From: RH-AL1 sp965198495
GTDB taxonomy: Bacteria; Pseudomonadota; Alphaproteobacteria; Rhizobiales; Beijerinckiaceae
Direction of reading: 5' to 3'
Length of the DNA stretch: 64,000 nt
NCBI GenBank assembly: GCA_965198495.1
Contig: CBDAPL010000001.1
Location: 1,240,001 to 1,304,000, forward strand
Positions 34,858 through 43,500 of this stretch are shown here, piece after piece. Within the stretch, counting starts at the first letter, position 1. The number at the start of each line of letters is the position of its first letter. The position numbers and the translations under genes are program-made. The notes beneath the pieces are model-generated. The model saw nothing but the letters and a program-made list of their open reading frames with translations, was not told the DNA's origin and did not search any database.

Positions 34858-35445
34858 CTAGCCGGTCTTCATGATCTGAGGCCGGAGCATGCGCTCGAGG
34901 ACCAAACCGAGCGCCAAAGACCCGGCACCCACCGACAAGACGTAGTTCTTGTCCAGAAGCCTAGTCGGGATGTCCGGATAGTAGGCCGCTCGGACCCACT
35001 CAATGCAGTGCAGCAGGGGGTTCCACGCAAACCAGTTCCCGATTTCAGTGGGCATGGTCTCTGGGTTCAGAGCAACGCCGGAGGTAAGCCAAAACAGGAT
35101 CAAGAACAGGACGTAGAAGATATTCCAAATCGGAAATATCAGGGTTATGACGCTGTTTAGAACACCAAATCCCAAACCAAGCAACACTGCGGACAGGAGC
35201 CCAAACGATGCCCCGACTAGGTCGTTAGGCATTGCGCTTGTGCCAGAAAGTTCGATGACGACAATAATTATTAGGGTAATAATCGAAGACGTCATCATGT
35301 CAAGAAAAAGCCGCGCTATCATCAAGTCAACTGGCTTCACAATTGGGTATGACATGTAAAAGTTTAAGTGCCGAATAAATACAACAGTCTCTTCATCGTT
35401 TAGATCAAAGTTATCTAAAAAAGCATCTAGGGACATCGAAATCAT
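34858..35445 (-). CDS. N-terminally truncated ABC-2 polysaccharide export permease
   Basis: This 195-residue protein matches the C-terminal three quarters of a Wzm/KpsM-type permease: FYMSYPIVKPVDLMIARLFL, membrane helices (SIITLIIIVVIELSG, GLLSAVLLGLGFGVLNSVIT, IFYVLFLILFWLTSGVALNP) and the typical WNPLLHCIEWVRAAYYPDIP block. The N-terminal cytoplasmic helix and first membrane segment (about 70 residues) are absent. The frame upstream of ATG 35445 is open for another 30 codons but does not restore them. No ATP-binding subunit is next to it. It is probably a non-functional remnant. The region is clearly AT-richer than the rest of the locus. Confidence 0.75.
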   Translation of the reverse strand: MISMSLDAFLDNFDLNDEETVVFIRHLNFYMSYPIVKPVDLMIARLFLDMMTSSIITLIIIVVIELSGTSAMPNDLVGASFGLLSAVLLGLGFGVLNSVITLIFPIWNIFYVLFLILFWLTSGVALNPETMPTEIGNWFAWNPLLHCIEWVRAAYYPDIPTRLLDKNYVLSVGAGSLALGLVLERMLRPQIMKTG

Positions 35446-35938
35446 TTGCGCTTTTGGACGAAGAGGCCGTCTGGTATTCCTTGAACGATTGTAGGTTGCG
35501 ATATGTTGTTTCAGAATTCTGTGTTAAAGCCGCACTTTGAGCAATATACATCAAAACTGGGGTGGCCTCACCAAAGCGGCATTCGTAAACTTTTCCCTTG
35601 AAGCAAAACCAAAATTCTCTTCCGACCACATCTTGGCGAATAGGCGCCAGTTTTCTTGCTGTCCAAATGATCTCAAGAGAATTACAATCGAGGTGGAGTA
35701 TGGCGCTCAATAATGGTGGTAGCTTTATTTTGTTGAGCATATCCTCCGCCTTGGCGCGGTCAGAAGGATGAATGAATAAATGAAGAGAGGGGTCGCCCCA
35801 GGAATACGCTATTCTGCAGTCTTTATCGTCCATGTCATCAAATATCACCTTACATGGTTCGCTTAACGGGTTGTTATCGAGGAATATTGCGAAACTGTCT
35901 TTTAATTGGTCGTCTGCGTCTAAAATATCGACTTTCAC
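35411..35938 (-). CDS. Hypothetical protein after a poly-G tract
   Basis: This 175-residue protein (VKVDILDADDQLKDSFAIFL, then AYSWGDPSLHLFIHPSDRAK and YECRFGEATPVLMYIAQSAA) has no family I recognise. The start GTG 35938 lies 6 bp after a run of 19 G (minus strand). The frame is open through the G run, as poly-Gly, and for about 20 more codons, so the real start may lie upstream, and tract length would then decide expression. Its 3' end overlaps the truncated permease by 35 bp in another frame. The gene is AT-rich, unlike its neighbours, and was probably acquired separately. Confidence 0.5.
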   Translation of the reverse strand: MKVDILDADDQLKDSFAIFLDNNPLSEPCKVIFDDMDDKDCRIAYSWGDPSLHLFIHPSDRAKAEDMLNKIKLPPLLSAILHLDCNSLEIIWTARKLAPIRQDVVGREFWFCFKGKVYECRFGEATPVLMYIAQSAALTQNSETTYRNLQSFKEYQTASSSKSANDFDVPRCFFR

Positions 35939-35944
35939 ACCTGG

Positions 35945-35963
35945 CCCCCCCCCCCCCCCCCCC
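35945..35963. repeat. Homopolymer run of 19 C (plus strand) followed by 7 T
   Basis: The longest mononucleotide run in the window, at the 5' end of the minus-strand gene 35411-35938, where it reads as 7 A then 19 G. Such runs change length by slippage and are classic phase-variation switches, but they are also a place where assemblies fail. Confidence 0.85.
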
Positions 35964-36188
35964 TTTTTTTGCTCGGATTGGTAGAGAAGGGGGAAGAATG
36001 CACGTGGACGACTAGAGCGTTAACATCTTGTGGTGTGGTACGTCAACCGTATAATTCCCCCTTGATGGCTGGGCGCATAAGCAATATGTCCCACTCATCA
36101 CCTAAACCGATGTGCTAGAGAGATGCTGGGGCGAGTCTTTTTCTTCTGGCTCGTTTCTGCAGGATGGTACTCGGAAGCGGTAGCGGCG

Positions 36189-37130
36189 ATGCAACACGTG
36201 ATGGTGTTGGGGGCGAGCGGTTTCATTGGTCGTTGGTGCGTCGATAAGCTTTTGGAGAGTGGAAGTGATTTTCGAGTGCACGGCGTTTCGAGACATGCGC
36301 CGCGATGGGCCAAACAGTACGCTGAGCGGCTTACCTGGCACCAAGTTGACCTCCTCGATGGAGCCAGCACGAAGGCTGCAATTACGAAAGTTGCTCCAAC
36401 GACCCTCCTGCATCTCGGTTGGTTCTCGGGACATGGGCAGATTTGGACCACAGCAGCTAATCTTGATTGGGCGGCAGCAGCACTTCATATTGCTAAGTCT
36501 TTCGAAGCTGCTGGCGGCGACCGCTTGGTTATCGCTGGTACATGTGCCGAATACAACGGCTCCGGCATTTTTAAGGAGGACGATGCCGGGTTTCCTGAAA
36601 CGCTTTACGGCATGGCCAAACTTTCAACGCGACTGCTCGTGGAGGCTTTTTGCTCAACTAATAAAGTGCGGTTGGCTTGGCCGCGCCTTTTCCACATGTA
36701 CGGCCCCAATGAAGACGGAAGGCGCCTCGTCGCAAGTGCGATTCAAGCCATGTTGCGAGGCGCGCAGTTCGATTGCTCTGATTGCGAGCAGGTACGCGAT
36801 TTTCTTCACGTCGCGGACGTTGGCGACGCTCTCGTGACTCTGACAAACAGCTCTGTAACAGGGGTCATAAATGTCGGATCGGGAGATCCGAAGAGCTTGC
36901 GACAGATACTTGAAGCTGCCGGACGTGCTGCAGGACGTCCCGAACTTCTCAGATTCGGCGTTAGACCCCGAGCTTTGAAAGACCCGGACATGATGGTCCC
37001 TGACGTAACCAGGCAGTCGGACGCGCTCGGCTGGCGACCAGCGTACAATCTAGCAACTGGCATGGCGGACACCGTTGAGTGGTGGCGTTCTCAGCAGCAG
37101 CCGAGCATACAGCTCCATAGACTTCCCTAA
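36189..37130 (+). CDS. NAD-dependent sugar epimerase/dehydratase (extended SDR)
   Basis: This 313-residue protein starts best at ATG 36189 (MQHVMVLGASGFIGRW), as the Rossmann motif GASGFIG must be near the N-terminus; an in-frame ATG at 36123 adds 22 hydrophobic residues. Further SDR marks are a LLHLGWFSG strand, AGTCAEY (Ser/Thr position) and the catalytic YGMAKLS (YxxxK). INVGSGDPKSLRQI is the usual substrate-end motif. It acts on a nucleotide sugar, perhaps as 4-ketoreductase or epimerase after rfbG and the C-methyltransferase, whose gene converges on it with a 4-bp overlap. The exact reaction cannot be read from the sequence. Confidence 0.82.
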   Translation: MQHVMVLGASGFIGRWCVDKLLESGSDFRVHGVSRHAPRWAKQYAERLTWHQVDLLDGASTKAAITKVAPTTLLHLGWFSGHGQIWTTAANLDWAAAALHIAKSFEAAGGDRLVIAGTCAEYNGSGIFKEDDAGFPETLYGMAKLSTRLLVEAFCSTNKVRLAWPRLFHMYGPNEDGRRLVASAIQAMLRGAQFDCSDCEQVRDFLHVADVGDALVTLTNSSVTGVINVGSGDPKSLRQILEAAGRAAGRPELLRFGVRPRALKDPDMMVPDVTRQSDALGWRPAYNLATGMADTVEWWRSQQQPSIQLHRLP

Positions 37131-38380
37131 AAAACACCCCATTCAGGAATGGCTGTGATGAACTTGCCGCCCCCCTGGCGGATCTCCTGCATCTGCCCGG
37201 CAACCTCGTCCTTGAGGTTCCAAGGAAAGATGAGGACGTAGTCGGGCTTCATCGCGAGAAGGTTTTCGGGCGAAACCACGGGGATTCGGCTGCCGGGCAG
37301 CAGCGAGCCCTGCTTGTGCGGCGAGCGGTCGGCGACGGCGCGCACCAGTTCGGGTCCGATACCGCAGTAGTTGAGGAAGGTGTTGCCTTTCGCCGCGGCA
37401 CCATAGCCGACAACGAGCTTGCCCTCCTCGCGCAGCGCGATCAGCGCCTTCAGCGTCGTGCACTTGATCGCGACCACGTCCTCCGCGAAGCGGGTGTAGC
37501 CGGCAAGCTCGGAGAGACCGGCCGCCCGTTCCTCGGCGAGGACGCGCTCGACCGCCGCCGTTGCCTGATGCGTGGCAGCGTCATGGCAGAAGAAAACGCG
37601 CAGCGAGCCGCCGTGGGTCGGCCACTCCTCCACGTCGAACACGCGAAGTCCGTTCTTCGCTAGGATTTCGGCGACGACTTTGAGCGACAGGTAGGAAAAA
37701 TGCTCGTGGTAGATCGTGTCGAACTGCTTGTGCTCGACCATGCGCAGCAGGTGGGGAAACTCGAAGGTGCCGACACCGTCGGGCTTCAGCAGCACCTTGA
37801 AGCCGGCGGTAAAGTCGAGGATGTCCGGGACGTGGGCGAGCACGTTGTTGGCGGCGGTGAGATCGGCAGCATGGCCTTCGGCAACAAGCCGGCGCGCGGT
37901 TGCCTCGCCGAAGAAAGCGACGGTGGTCGGTACGCCGCGCTCGACGGCCACCTTGGCGACGTTGGCGGCAGGCTCGACGCCGAGCACAGGAATGCCGCGC
38001 TTGACGAAGTACTGCAGCAGGTAGCCATCGTTGCTCGCCACTTCGACGACCTTCTTGTCGGCGCCCAGGTGGAAGCGCTCTGTCATGGCGGCGACGTAGT
38101 CTTCCGCGTGACGCAGCCAGCTCGTCGAGAAGCCGGAGAAATAGGCATAGTCGGAGAAGATGTTCTCCGGCGTCTCGAACTCCTCGAGCTGCACCAGGAA
38201 GCATTTTTCGCAGACATGGGCGTGGAGCGGAAACATCATTTCGCCCTCTCGCGCCTTGGCCAGCGGCACGTAGGAGTTGGCGAGCGGCGACAACCCGAGG
38301 TCGGCAAAGGTGTGCTTCAGCGTGGTGCCACAGGCGCGGCAGGTTCCGCTCGTCACGGCATCAGGCTCCAAGCTGTTCAT
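37127..38380 (-). CDS. NDP-hexose C-methyltransferase (TylC/TcaB9-like)
   Basis: This 417-residue protein has the three-part design of sugar C-methyltransferases. It has an N-terminal zinc site (Cys14, Cys17, Cys57 and Cys60), a SAM-binding domain with VVEVASNDGYLLQYF (111-125) and an active-site block YHEHFSYLS (Tyr224, Glu226, His227, the same order as Tyr222/Glu224/His225 of TcaB9), and a C-terminal Rossmann-like domain with GYGAAAKGNTFLN. Such enzymes put a methyl group on C3 of a 4-keto-6-deoxyhexose nucleotide. The gene overlaps rfbG by 20 bp, so the substrate should be the CDP-4-keto-6-deoxyglucose made by rfbF and rfbG. Confidence 0.9.
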   Translation of the reverse strand: MNSLEPDAVTSGTCRACGTTLKHTFADLGLSPLANSYVPLAKAREGEMMFPLHAHVCEKCFLVQLEEFETPENIFSDYAYFSGFSTSWLRHAEDYVAAMTERFHLGADKKVVEVASNDGYLLQYFVKRGIPVLGVEPAANVAKVAVERGVPTTVAFFGEATARRLVAEGHAADLTAANNVLAHVPDILDFTAGFKVLLKPDGVGTFEFPHLLRMVEHKQFDTIYHEHFSYLSLKVVAEILAKNGLRVFDVEEWPTHGGSLRVFFCHDAATHQATAAVERVLAEERAAGLSELAGYTRFAEDVVAIKCTTLKALIALREEGKLVVGYGAAAKGNTFLNYCGIGPELVRAVADRSPHKQGSLLPGSRIPVVSPENLLAMKPDYVLIFPWNLKDEVAGQMQEIRQGGGKFITAIPEWGVF

Positions 38381-39452
38381 AAAGATCGATCTGCGCGAGC
38401 GTCAGATCACGGGCGGAGGCGCCCTTGCCGTGCTCGCGGTACCATCCAGCGGTCCAAGCCAAGGCTTCGTCGAGGCGCAAGCGACGATCCCAACCGAGAC
38501 GCGCGCGGGCTTTCGACGAGTCGACTTTAAGAAAATGGGCTTCGTGTGGCTGCTGCTTGTCGGACAGATGCCAACGCGCGTCGCCGCCCCAGTTTTTGGC
38601 GACCTGGTCGATGACGTAGGAGACCGTGCGACAATCCTCGTCCGTCGGCCCGAAGTTCCAGGCTTCTGCAAAGGCCAAGCCGTCGGTGCTGCAGAGGCGT
38701 TCGGCCAGTGTGAGATAGCCGGCCAGTGGCTCGAGCACATGCTGCCAGGATCGGGTGGCGCCGGGTGAGCGGATCTCGACGGACTGGCTTTGCCCGAAAG
38801 CGCGAACGATGTCGGGAATCAGGCGGTCCACCGACCAGTCACCGCCGCCGATCACGTTGCCCGCACGGGCACTGGCGAGGCGCACACCGGCCTGTGCAAA
38901 GAATGAGCTGCGGTAGGCGCTGACCACCAGTTCGGCGCAGCCTTTCGAGTTGCTATAAGGATCATAGCCGCCCATCGCCTCGGTTTCGCGATAGGCCCAC
39001 GGCCATTCGCGATTTTCGTAGGCCTTGTCGCTGGTCACGACAACCACGGCCTGCACTGACGCGATCTCGCGGGCTGCCTCCAAGACGTGAACCGTGCCCA
39101 TGACGTTGGTGGCATAGGTGCCGACAGGATCGACATAGGAGGGTCGGACCAGCGCCTGCGCGGCAAGATGCATCACAATGTCTGGCCTGGCCGCCGCGAA
39201 GCAGGTTCGGACCGCCGCGAGATCGCGGACATCGACAGTGTGCGAGGCAACGCCGTCGGCGACAGCGAGGCTGAACAGACTGGGCTGCGTATCCGGCGCA
39301 AGTGCCAGGCCGGTGACCTCCGCGCCGAGGCGCAAGAGCCAAAGAGTCAACCAGGATCCCTTGAAGCCGGTATGCCCGGTCACCAGCACCCGTTTGCCTG
39401 CCCAGAAGCCTGGATTCGGACTCAACGCGCGGCTTTCATCAACATTCGACAA
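38361..39452 (-). CDS. rfbG: CDP-glucose 4,6-dehydratase
   Basis: This 363-residue extended SDR enzyme turns CDP-glucose into CDP-4-keto-6-deoxyglucose. Motifs: FWAGKRVLVTGHTGFKGSWL (NAD-binding), HLAAQALVRPSY, VVTSDKAYENREW with the catalytic YDPYSNSKG (YxxxK), and RAGNVIGGGDWSVDRLIPD and WNFGPTDEDCRTV near the C-terminus, all typical of RfbG. I choose TTG 39452 as start: GGAGAG stands 8 nt before it, it follows the rfbF stop by 34 bp, and the upstream part of the frame lies inside rfbF. It overlaps the C-methyltransferase gene by 20 bp. Confidence 0.93.
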   Translation of the reverse strand: MSNVDESRALSPNPGFWAGKRVLVTGHTGFKGSWLTLWLLRLGAEVTGLALAPDTQPSLFSLAVADGVASHTVDVRDLAAVRTCFAAARPDIVMHLAAQALVRPSYVDPVGTYATNVMGTVHVLEAAREIASVQAVVVVTSDKAYENREWPWAYRETEAMGGYDPYSNSKGCAELVVSAYRSSFFAQAGVRLASARAGNVIGGGDWSVDRLIPDIVRAFGQSQSVEIRSPGATRSWQHVLEPLAGYLTLAERLCSTDGLAFAEAWNFGPTDEDCRTVSYVIDQVAKNWGGDARWHLSDKQQPHEAHFLKVDSSKARARLGWDRRLRLDEALAWTAGWYREHGKGASARDLTLAQIDLYEQLGA

Positions 39453-39486
39453 TCTGCTGTCTCTCCGGCGGATGGGCGGCCACTCT

Positions 39487-40254
39487 CTACCACGACTTCC
39501 ACGGTGCGCGACCCTCGGCCCACAGCGCTTCGAGATGGTTCTTGTCGCGCAACGTGTCCATCGCCTGCCAGAAGCCATTGTGGACGAACGCATTGAGCTG
39601 GTCTTCGCGCGCGAGTTGCTCCATCGGCTCGTTCTCCCAGGTCGTGGCATCGCCCTCGATGAGGTCCAGAACCTTGGGCGACAGCACGAAGAAGCCGCCG
39701 TTGATCATCGCGCCGTCGCCGGCCGGCTTTTCGCGGAAGCTGCGGACCTGATCGCCATGAAGGTCGAGGGCGCCGAAACGGCCGGGTGGCACAACCGCAG
39801 TGAGGGTCGCCAAGCGGTTCTGCGCCTTGTGAAAAGCGACAAGCTTGCCGAGATCGACGTCGCTGACCCCGTCGCCATAAGTCATGAAGAAGTCTTCGTT
39901 GCCGACGTAGTCGCGGATCCGTTTCAGGCGGCCACCGGTCATCGTTGCTTCACCGGTCTCGATGAGCGAGACGTTCCAGTTTTGCCCGGCGCTGCGATGA
40001 AACTCGATATCGCCCGAGCCCAGGTGCATCGTGACGTCGCTGAGATGCAGCCGATAGTTGAGGAAGAACTCCTTGATGACATACCCTTTGTAGCCCAGGC
40101 AGATCACGAAATCGGTAACGCCATAGGCGGAAAACATGTGCATGATGTGCCACAGGATCGGCCGCCCGCCGATTTCCACCATCGGCTTGGGCCGCAGCGA
40201 GGTTTCTTCGGACAGGCGTGTCCCCAAACCACCCGCGAGGATGACCGCTTTCAT
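39487..40254 (-). CDS. rfbF: Glucose-1-phosphate cytidylyltransferase
   Basis: This 255-residue protein makes CDP-glucose from glucose-1-phosphate and CTP. It shows the nucleotidyltransferase signature MKAVILAGGLGTRLSEETSL, then RPKPMVEIGGRPILWHIM, TYGDGVSDVDL (metal-binding Asp), EKPAGDGAMINGGFFV and the C-terminal FWQAMDTLRDKNHLEALW that marks RfbF. Length matches the family. It is the first gene of the minus-strand operon rfbF-rfbG-C-methyltransferase. rfbH is not present, so this cluster does not make a 3,6-dideoxyhexose by the usual route. The 297 bp before it and the divergent glycosyltransferase hold only a doubtful 70-codon ORF (40313-40525). Confidence 0.95.
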   Translation of the reverse strand: MKAVILAGGLGTRLSEETSLRPKPMVEIGGRPILWHIMHMFSAYGVTDFVICLGYKGYVIKEFFLNYRLHLSDVTMHLGSGDIEFHRSAGQNWNVSLIETGEATMTGGRLKRIRDYVGNEDFFMTYGDGVSDVDLGKLVAFHKAQNRLATLTAVVPPGRFGALDLHGDQVRSFREKPAGDGAMINGGFFVLSPKVLDLIEGDATTWENEPMEQLAREDQLNAFVHNGFWQAMDTLRDKNHLEALWAEGRAPWKSW

Positions 40255-40551
40255 TCGTTCACACCCCTAAAAAAGGTTTGAGCGGCTCTGACTCCTCAAC
40301 TCTCGCTGGGCGGTGTATCGATATCTGCGGCCCATTTCAACCGTTGACCAGGCAAGCAGAAAGCGAGTGGCTCGGATTGCACTACGGAGGCATATCGACC
40401 TCGTAAGGGTTGCTGAAGAGCAAGAACCGTACTACGGGCGGCGCACGGTTCACTGGATCCAGCAGACTATAAGACGACAGTTGGAGCCACCGGTTTTGAA
40501 GATAGCAACGAGAATGATCCTTTGACAAAGAGTGTTGGCACAAAGGTCAAG

Positions 40552-43500
40552 ATGAGTTTTCTGACGGCGCTTTTCGACCGGTCTTCTAAAAGAAAACGCA
40601 ACCTTTACGCGAAGCTGTTCGATGCAGAGTGGTATCTCGCACAGTACCCGGACGTCGCCGCAGATGGTCAGGAGCCAATTGATCATTTCGCCATAAGTGG
40701 CGCCAAAGAGGGACGTTCGCCTCATCCTCTGTTTGACCCAGCCTGGTACCTAACGACCTATCCAGACGTCGCCGAGAATGGAGTTGAACCTTTCTACCAC
40801 TACCTCCTTTACGGCGCGAAGGAGCGGCGCTCTCCGCATCCTTTGTTCGATTCGGCGTGGTACCTCGCCACGTATTCCGATGTAGCGATGAGTGGTGAGG
40901 ATCCGCTAAAACACTACCTCCTCTACGGGACGATCGAAGGCCGCTCCCCTGGACCGCGCTTTGATGCGCAGTGGTACATAGCAACCTATGAGGACGTTCG
41001 AGCTTCTAAATTAAACCCGTTATTGCATTACATGAAGTATGGACGGCTTGAGGGCCGTCAGACATCCGGCAACCCCGCCAGTTTAATCAATGCCACATCA
41101 TGTAGCTTTGAAGAGGATCAATCGCGCAGGAACGAGGACGATGTAACTCTGCTCCGATGGTCGGGCCTCTTCGACGAGAAGTTTTACCTCGATACCTACG
41201 CCGATGTCGCCCAGAGCGGTGGGGACGCCGCCACGCACTATATAAACCACGGCCTCCAAGAAAGGCGCCTCCCATCGGCGTTCTTCGACCCGGAAGCCTA
41301 CCTCAACGACAATTTAGATGTCCGCGCGTCCAACAGTAATCCAGTGATCCATTGGCTACGGCATGGGCGTTTTGAAGGTAGAAAAGCACCAGTGAAGGGG
41401 AAGGGCGCTTCTGGCCTTCCTACAATGTTGGCCTTCTGTAATCCTCATGTCCAGGAGCTTGTGCCGTCTGCGACTACGCTTTCCTCTACTGCATTCAAGG
41501 TTTCCTTTATAACGCCGACATATAATACTGATCCTTTCTTGCTGTGTGAATTAGCGCAAACTCTCCAGAACCAGATTTATCCTGGCTGGGAGTGGATCGT
41601 CGTAGACGACGGCTCGTTTCGTCCAGAGACAATCTCGATCTTGCAGCAGCTCGCGAAAGAGGACAGTCGAGTCAGAGTGACATTTAACGTCGCAAATGCA
41701 GGGATCTCCGCTTCAACAAATAAGGCCCTGAAGCTGGCTTTAGGCGACTTCGTCGCGCTACTCGATCATGACGATCTGGTTTGTCGCGAAGCTACCGAAA
41801 GCTTGCGAAAAGCGAGGATAAAACATCCCAAAGCCAAGCTATTTTACTCTGACGAGTGTAAGATCGACCTCGCTTATGAGCTTTTTGACTGGGCTTTCAA
41901 ACCGGATTACTCCCCGGCGCTCATAGAAAACACGATGTATGTCAATCATTTGGCGACATACGATCGAGAGTTCTTGCTCTCTCTAGGGGAATTTTCCAGC
42001 GCTCGGGACGGCACGCAGGATTACGACATTGCGCTTCGTGCCTTCGCGAAGACCGAAAACATCGTTCATATAGCTGAGATACACTATTTGTGGCGCGCGA
42101 TTCCCGGGTCGTCGGCCCAGACGCTTGATGCTAAAAGTTATGCGTTGGAGCGACAGAGGAACGCGCTGCTCGACTATGCTCGCCGCATGGATCCGTCCGC
42201 AAGCGTTGATCCGGGCTTTCAGCTTGGATACTGGCGTACAAATTATACGCTCCCGCAGAATCCTCCGCTGGTTTCCTTTATCGTTGCGACAGCGGGCGGT
42301 TCAAAGGTTATCTGCGGGCAGAAAACCGATCTGCTCTTGCATTGCATCAAAACCTTCACCGAGGCCGCGTTCTGCAAGAACTGTGAATTCGTTGTAGTTC
42401 ACAACGGAAACCTAGCCGACGACCAACTTGCGTTTTTGCGAGCCCGCTCTGATGTCCGGTTGGTTCTGTACGATGCCGAAGTGTTCAACTTAGCTGATAA
42501 AATCAATCAGGGCGCGAAAGCTGGTAGAGGGGAATTTCTCTGTCTTCTCAACGACGACACCGAAGCCTTAACAAGGCAGGGTGGAGACCAGATCGTATCT
42601 TACATGATCAGCCACCCTCGTGTTGGAGCAATGGCGCCGCTGTGCTTGTTTGAAAGCGGTATGGTCCAGCATAATGGGGTTGTATTCCTCGAGCAGGGTC
42701 CTTCCCACTACGGGATAATGGCGCCGCCATCGATCGCCGGCAACTCGAACTTCTTGAAATGTCGTCGGGAGGTTGCGGCGGTGACGGGCGCCATCATGTT
42801 CGTCCGCAGCGCTCTGTTCGAAAAGCTTGGTGGCTTCAGCACACTTCTGCCGCTCAACTACAACGATGTCGATTTCTGCCTCAGGCTTGTCGAAGATGGC
42901 AGCACGTGCGTCGTCGATCCCGAAGTCGAAATCTACCACTTCGAAAGCGCGTCTAAGGTCGGTACGTTCCAGTGCGAGCAAGATCTAATGTTCACTAGGC
43001 ATCCAACCTTCCAAGACCCGTATTTTAATAGGAACCTTGATCAAAGGAGCCCATATCTTGAGCTTGCCAAAGTGCCGGATCGCGCGCCTCGCGATAGCGA
43101 TTCTGAGGCGTTCAAGTCTTGGCTGACGAGGCGTATCGCTTGGCGATCAAGCTCTCTACGTCCAACGGGCCGGCTAAAGATGTCGGTTATCGTGCCGGTC
43201 TACAATCAGCCAGCTAAGCTTCTGGAGGAGATGTATCGTTCGTACTGCATGCAGACCTACGACAACAAAGAGATGATCCTTGTCGATGACGGGTCAACTC
43301 TTCAAGAGACGACCGCCTGGATCAAGGCGGCGGCAAAACAGGGTCTTATCACCGTCGTCACACACGAAAGGAACCGCGGTATCGCGGCTGCAAATCGCAC
43401 GCTTCTGGCAGCCAGTACAGGTGACTTTTTGATCCCCCTGGACGCCGACGACTTTCTTACTGTAGACGCATTGCAGATTCTAGCATTCTACTGCGAAAAG

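Noticed and set aside
40313..40525. 70-codon ORF ending 4 bp into a possible TTG start of the giant glycosyltransferase
   Set aside because: Basic, no domain, and the glycosyltransferase most likely starts later at ATG 40552. Kept only as a remark.
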